Below, piece after piece: positions 61,377 to 64,000 of a stretch of 64,000 nucleotides of DNA. Positions within the stretch are counted from its first letter, which is position 1. Every line of letters begins with the position of its first letter. The stretch comes from Lamellibrachia columna (lineage: Eukaryota; Annelida; Polychaeta; Sabellida; Siboglinidae). Below the pieces are notes generated by a model. The model saw only the letters and a list, made by a program, of their open reading frames with translations, made no database searches and was not told where the DNA came from. The stretch spans positions 22,496,878-22,560,877 of the forward strand of contig OY759269.1 of assembly GCA_963662155.1 (NCBI GenBank), read 5' to 3'. The translations under genes and the position numbers were made by a program.

Positions 61377-62640
61377 TTTACAACAGTAAAGATTACAACA
61401 CGAACTATAACATTAAATGTTAATTTATATGTACTTTGAGATTGAACTTGTATTATACAAAATCCCTGACTAGATCCTATAATTTAACCAATGGGAATTG
61501 TTGTACATTCTCTGTGGCTTTGTAAAACTATACTATTATATGCAGTAGTTGTGAAAGCAACACACATTTACAAACTTTGCAAGTTTCTCAGGATGTAGCC
61601 ATTTGTTCATATTCAACTGCATCGGCTTGTTCATCTGGTAAATGGTTTCCTTTTATACAGCATGCATATGTTAATTTTATTACTCATTATTTATTCGTAT
61701 TTTACCATTCTTATATTTGCATAATTGCTATATAAAATTATATATATATATTGATATGTTCAGAATGGCATGTTGAACTTGAAACTGTAATCTTACTGAT
61801 TGTGTATTTATTAAACAGTGATCATTAATGCAATGAATTGTATATAAGTCCTTTTTATTGATCATCGTACATCAATAAATAATTATTAAATACTATTAAA
61901 CGTAAATGTTACATCTGCCTGTATAAAATGATTAGCCAACACAACAACATGCAATTCAAATAAATAAAAAAGCATTTTAATATTGATGAACATGAATTAC
62001 TGACTTCTTTATAAGAGTTATTGAAAACATATCACTTTATATTTTAAAGCTGCAAAAAAATCTTAGTTTTTAATGGCTGTTCAAGTTTATTTAATTATGA
62101 TAATATCCTAGGTTTTACAATGGTATTCCTACTACAGTGTAATACTCAAGACTTAAAGATAGCTAATACTTGAAACTCTAAATGGTAACTATATTTGCTT
62201 AGATGTTATTACTGTACTTTTAACATTGTTTAACTGATTAATTCCACTGTACCAAACATATAATGCATACCAAAAAGATGTTCCATCACAAAAATACAAG
62301 AATGCACATTTACTTTACAGGGTATTACCTATATAAAGCAGCAAACAGGGCACTCACATACCAAGAACTATCACAAAAGATGTAAATATTTATCACAAGC
62401 AATTACGCAACTGGAGTAACTAAGGCTGAATTATAAATTAAATACTGTTAGAAACAGATGTTTCCAGATGTGCCTACGATCAACAGAAATAATATACATC
62501 ATGTAAACAATAAAATAAACTTAAAATGTAAAACAGTTCAACATGAATTCTCTAAAACAGAACCCTCCCAACTTCCTAAACATGGAAAATAAAATATTTC
62601 TACTATCAAAAGTACGTATCATGTTGCTAAGTGGTGTCTC
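61377..62640. other. Convergent intergenic region, no gene recognised
   Basis: AT-rich sequence between the 3' ends of IFT22 (plus) and the unidentified minus-strand gene. Several AATAAA-like words occur on both strands. Confidence 0.5.
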
Positions 62641-62826
62641 TCAGCAAAATTCTTCTGACATAATTTTGTATGTGAACGACCTGCAATGGCATAGTCCAAC
62701 TTTAGTGTCGACACTGTCCAGTAAATGGGGTGCTGTTGTAATGACCATCGAAAGAAGCTGGTCAAGATATTCCTTCTGTTGCAATGTCTCGAGAATGTGG
62801 TCTTTAAGTGCTTGTAGAATCTGCAT
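62641..62826 (-). CDS. Terminal exon of an unidentified minus-strand gene
   Basis: On the minus strand the acceptor AATTGTTTCAG at 62827 is followed by 61 codons: MQILQALKDHILETLQQKEY, then LDQLLSMVITTAPHLLDSVD, then a Cys-containing end FTYKIMSEEFC and TGA. The amphipathic helical pattern and balanced composition look like real coding sequence. Phase 0 fits the exon at 63493-63600. I do not recognise the protein. Confidence 0.6.
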   Translation of the reverse strand: MQILQALKDHILETLQQKEYLDQLLSMVITTAPHLLDSVDTKVGLCHCRSFTYKIMSEEFC

Positions 62827-62845
62827 CTGAAACAATTTTGGCATC

Positions 62846-62905
62846 TATAAATCAAATCAAATAGTTTATTGTACCTCTTTACAACTACAGTCTAATTAAA
62901 TAGAG
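62846..62905 (-). repeat. LINE-type 3'-tail fragment
   Basis: On the minus strand GTAAAGAGGTACAATAAAC is followed by TATTTGATTTGATTTATAG. The (GATTT)n ending is like the tail of the LINE at 48.28 kb. It overlaps the intron close to the acceptor of the neighbouring exon. Confidence 0.55.
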
Positions 62906-63492
62906 CATAATACTTTACAAAAAGTATAAAGTGAATATGAGACTACAGTAATGTTTGCTGTCTAAGTCATATACACAAACACCACGCCAGTAACTACAGA
63001 CTCCTGTGTAATGTGTACAGAATATTGTCTATTGATGATAGACTCATGCATACATGGGCACATGAAACGCTGAGAAATTAGTTGACTATTTTTATTAATA
63101 ATAATAAGCATTTGTACATAAGCCTTTCAAGTTAAGATGTGGTCAATGATGTTTATGATACATGCATACAGACATTTAACACAATAAATATATACAGGGG
63201 CATCTACTGAAAATTTAAATCAGCACTTCTAAGAGAAACAACCAAAGTAAGTCTAGGAACAGAACCAACAAGGGAAAAGTAATGGAAAAACCAGCCCAAG
63301 ACAGAGCGGTAGAGTAACATCACTGTATTCCTTTGCCTTAGTGACCAGACTTCACCTTAGACCATGTCTTTGACAAATACCAAACCGAAGAACGCACCCA
63401 CCACTATTTCCACTAAGACACAAAGGAAGTTTGTTTAGAAACCAACCACAGCAGTACTGACATGAATGGCATGTCACTGATCTCATACAAAC

Positions 63493-63600
63493 CTTCGGTG
63501 CAGTTCGTAAAGATTCCCACAGGGGTAGCTTTTCATCAAATAGGTCATAATCGAGAACTGTAAACATGGGGTAGCCACAGAGATGGTTCAGGGACACAAA
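63493..63600 (-). CDS. Internal exon of the same unidentified minus-strand gene
   Basis: Bounded by CGTCCTTTAG (acceptor) and AAG^GTTTGT (donor), exactly 36 codons, phase 0 at both ends. It encodes FVSLNHLCGYPMFTVLDYDL followed by FDEKLPLWESLRTAPK. Splicing onto 62826 keeps the frame open to a stop, so the two probably form the last exons of a gene that extends beyond the window's right edge. Function unknown. Confidence 0.6.
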
Positions 63601-64000
63601 CTAAAGGACGGTTTACACAAATGATTTGTGCCCCAATTGGTCGGGCAACACTGGTGCTTGACGATGTGCAGCTAAATGATGTGCATTTAGACGAGTTACA
63701 TGTCTAGACACTGCGAACTAGATCTTGACTCGGGCCATTCCCAATTTGAGCTTTGATGAAAGGTCACAATGTGTTTACTTGCTGTCAGTTACTGATTGGC
63801 CACTGCAAAATCTGTTAAATTGGGACCAGCTCCAAATCCACTGACACAATCGTACCACAAATTAGCCTTGCTAATCGGTCTACATGACACGTCTGTTTAC
63901 ATGACCAATTCTTGCTCCGCGATTTCACGCGACACTATGTTGGCCGAACAACTGGGCAATTAATAGCTTGTATAAACCGGCCTTAACTGCTGAATCCTGG

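Overview
The window is nuclear DNA of a ciliated, intron-containing metazoan. There are no bacterial operons. Genes are split by GT-AG introns, and the sequence is crowded with LINE remnants, DNA-transposon copies, one Ty3/Gypsy-type LTR element and long microsatellites. A spliced intraflagellar-transport gene, chemosensory-like intronless GPCR copies and this mixture of LINEs suggest a marine invertebrate (a lophotrochozoan or an invertebrate deuterostome). The species cannot be fixed from sequence reading alone.

Region by region. 1-7 kb holds a complete non-autonomous hAT-like element with an 8-bp target duplication, then the first copies of several dispersed repeats. 5.3-16.7 kb is framed by an inverted pair of a composite repeat (LINE 3' half plus a palindrome-rich block), with a degenerate near-full LINE, a LINE scrap and a hAT-type transposase relic between the arms. 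17-24 kb holds two divergently placed LINEs of one endonuclease-bearing family and several satellites. 24.8-29.2 kb is one complete but dead LTR retrotransposon with matching LTRs and a CCGGG target duplication. 30-37 kb is mostly LINE debris. 34.5-43.3 kb holds a small GPCR cluster: one intact 328-residue intronless receptor on the minus strand, two broken copies and one C-terminal scrap. 43.8-46.1 kb has a LINE 3' end, then a 41-bp minisatellite leading into a lone LINE ORF1-like gene. A probable THAP-domain first exon lies at 46.4 kb.

50.36-60.82 kb is the clearest host gene: a five-exon IFT22/RABL5 orthologue, 189 residues, reconstructed here from 39, 176, 99, 101 and 155 coding bases with consistent phases. 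Its introns hold a CR1-like LINE fragment carrying a hAT-type MITE, a LINE with a perfect 15-bp target duplication, two hairpin elements, another LINE tail and a large CT-rich minisatellite. At the right edge two phase-0 exons of an unidentified minus-strand gene face IFT22 tail to tail.

The host genes form no shared pathway that can be seen. IFT22 serves ciliary transport and the GPCR is a membrane receptor. Most of the remaining sequence is a record of nested transposition, readable in several places to the exact base.
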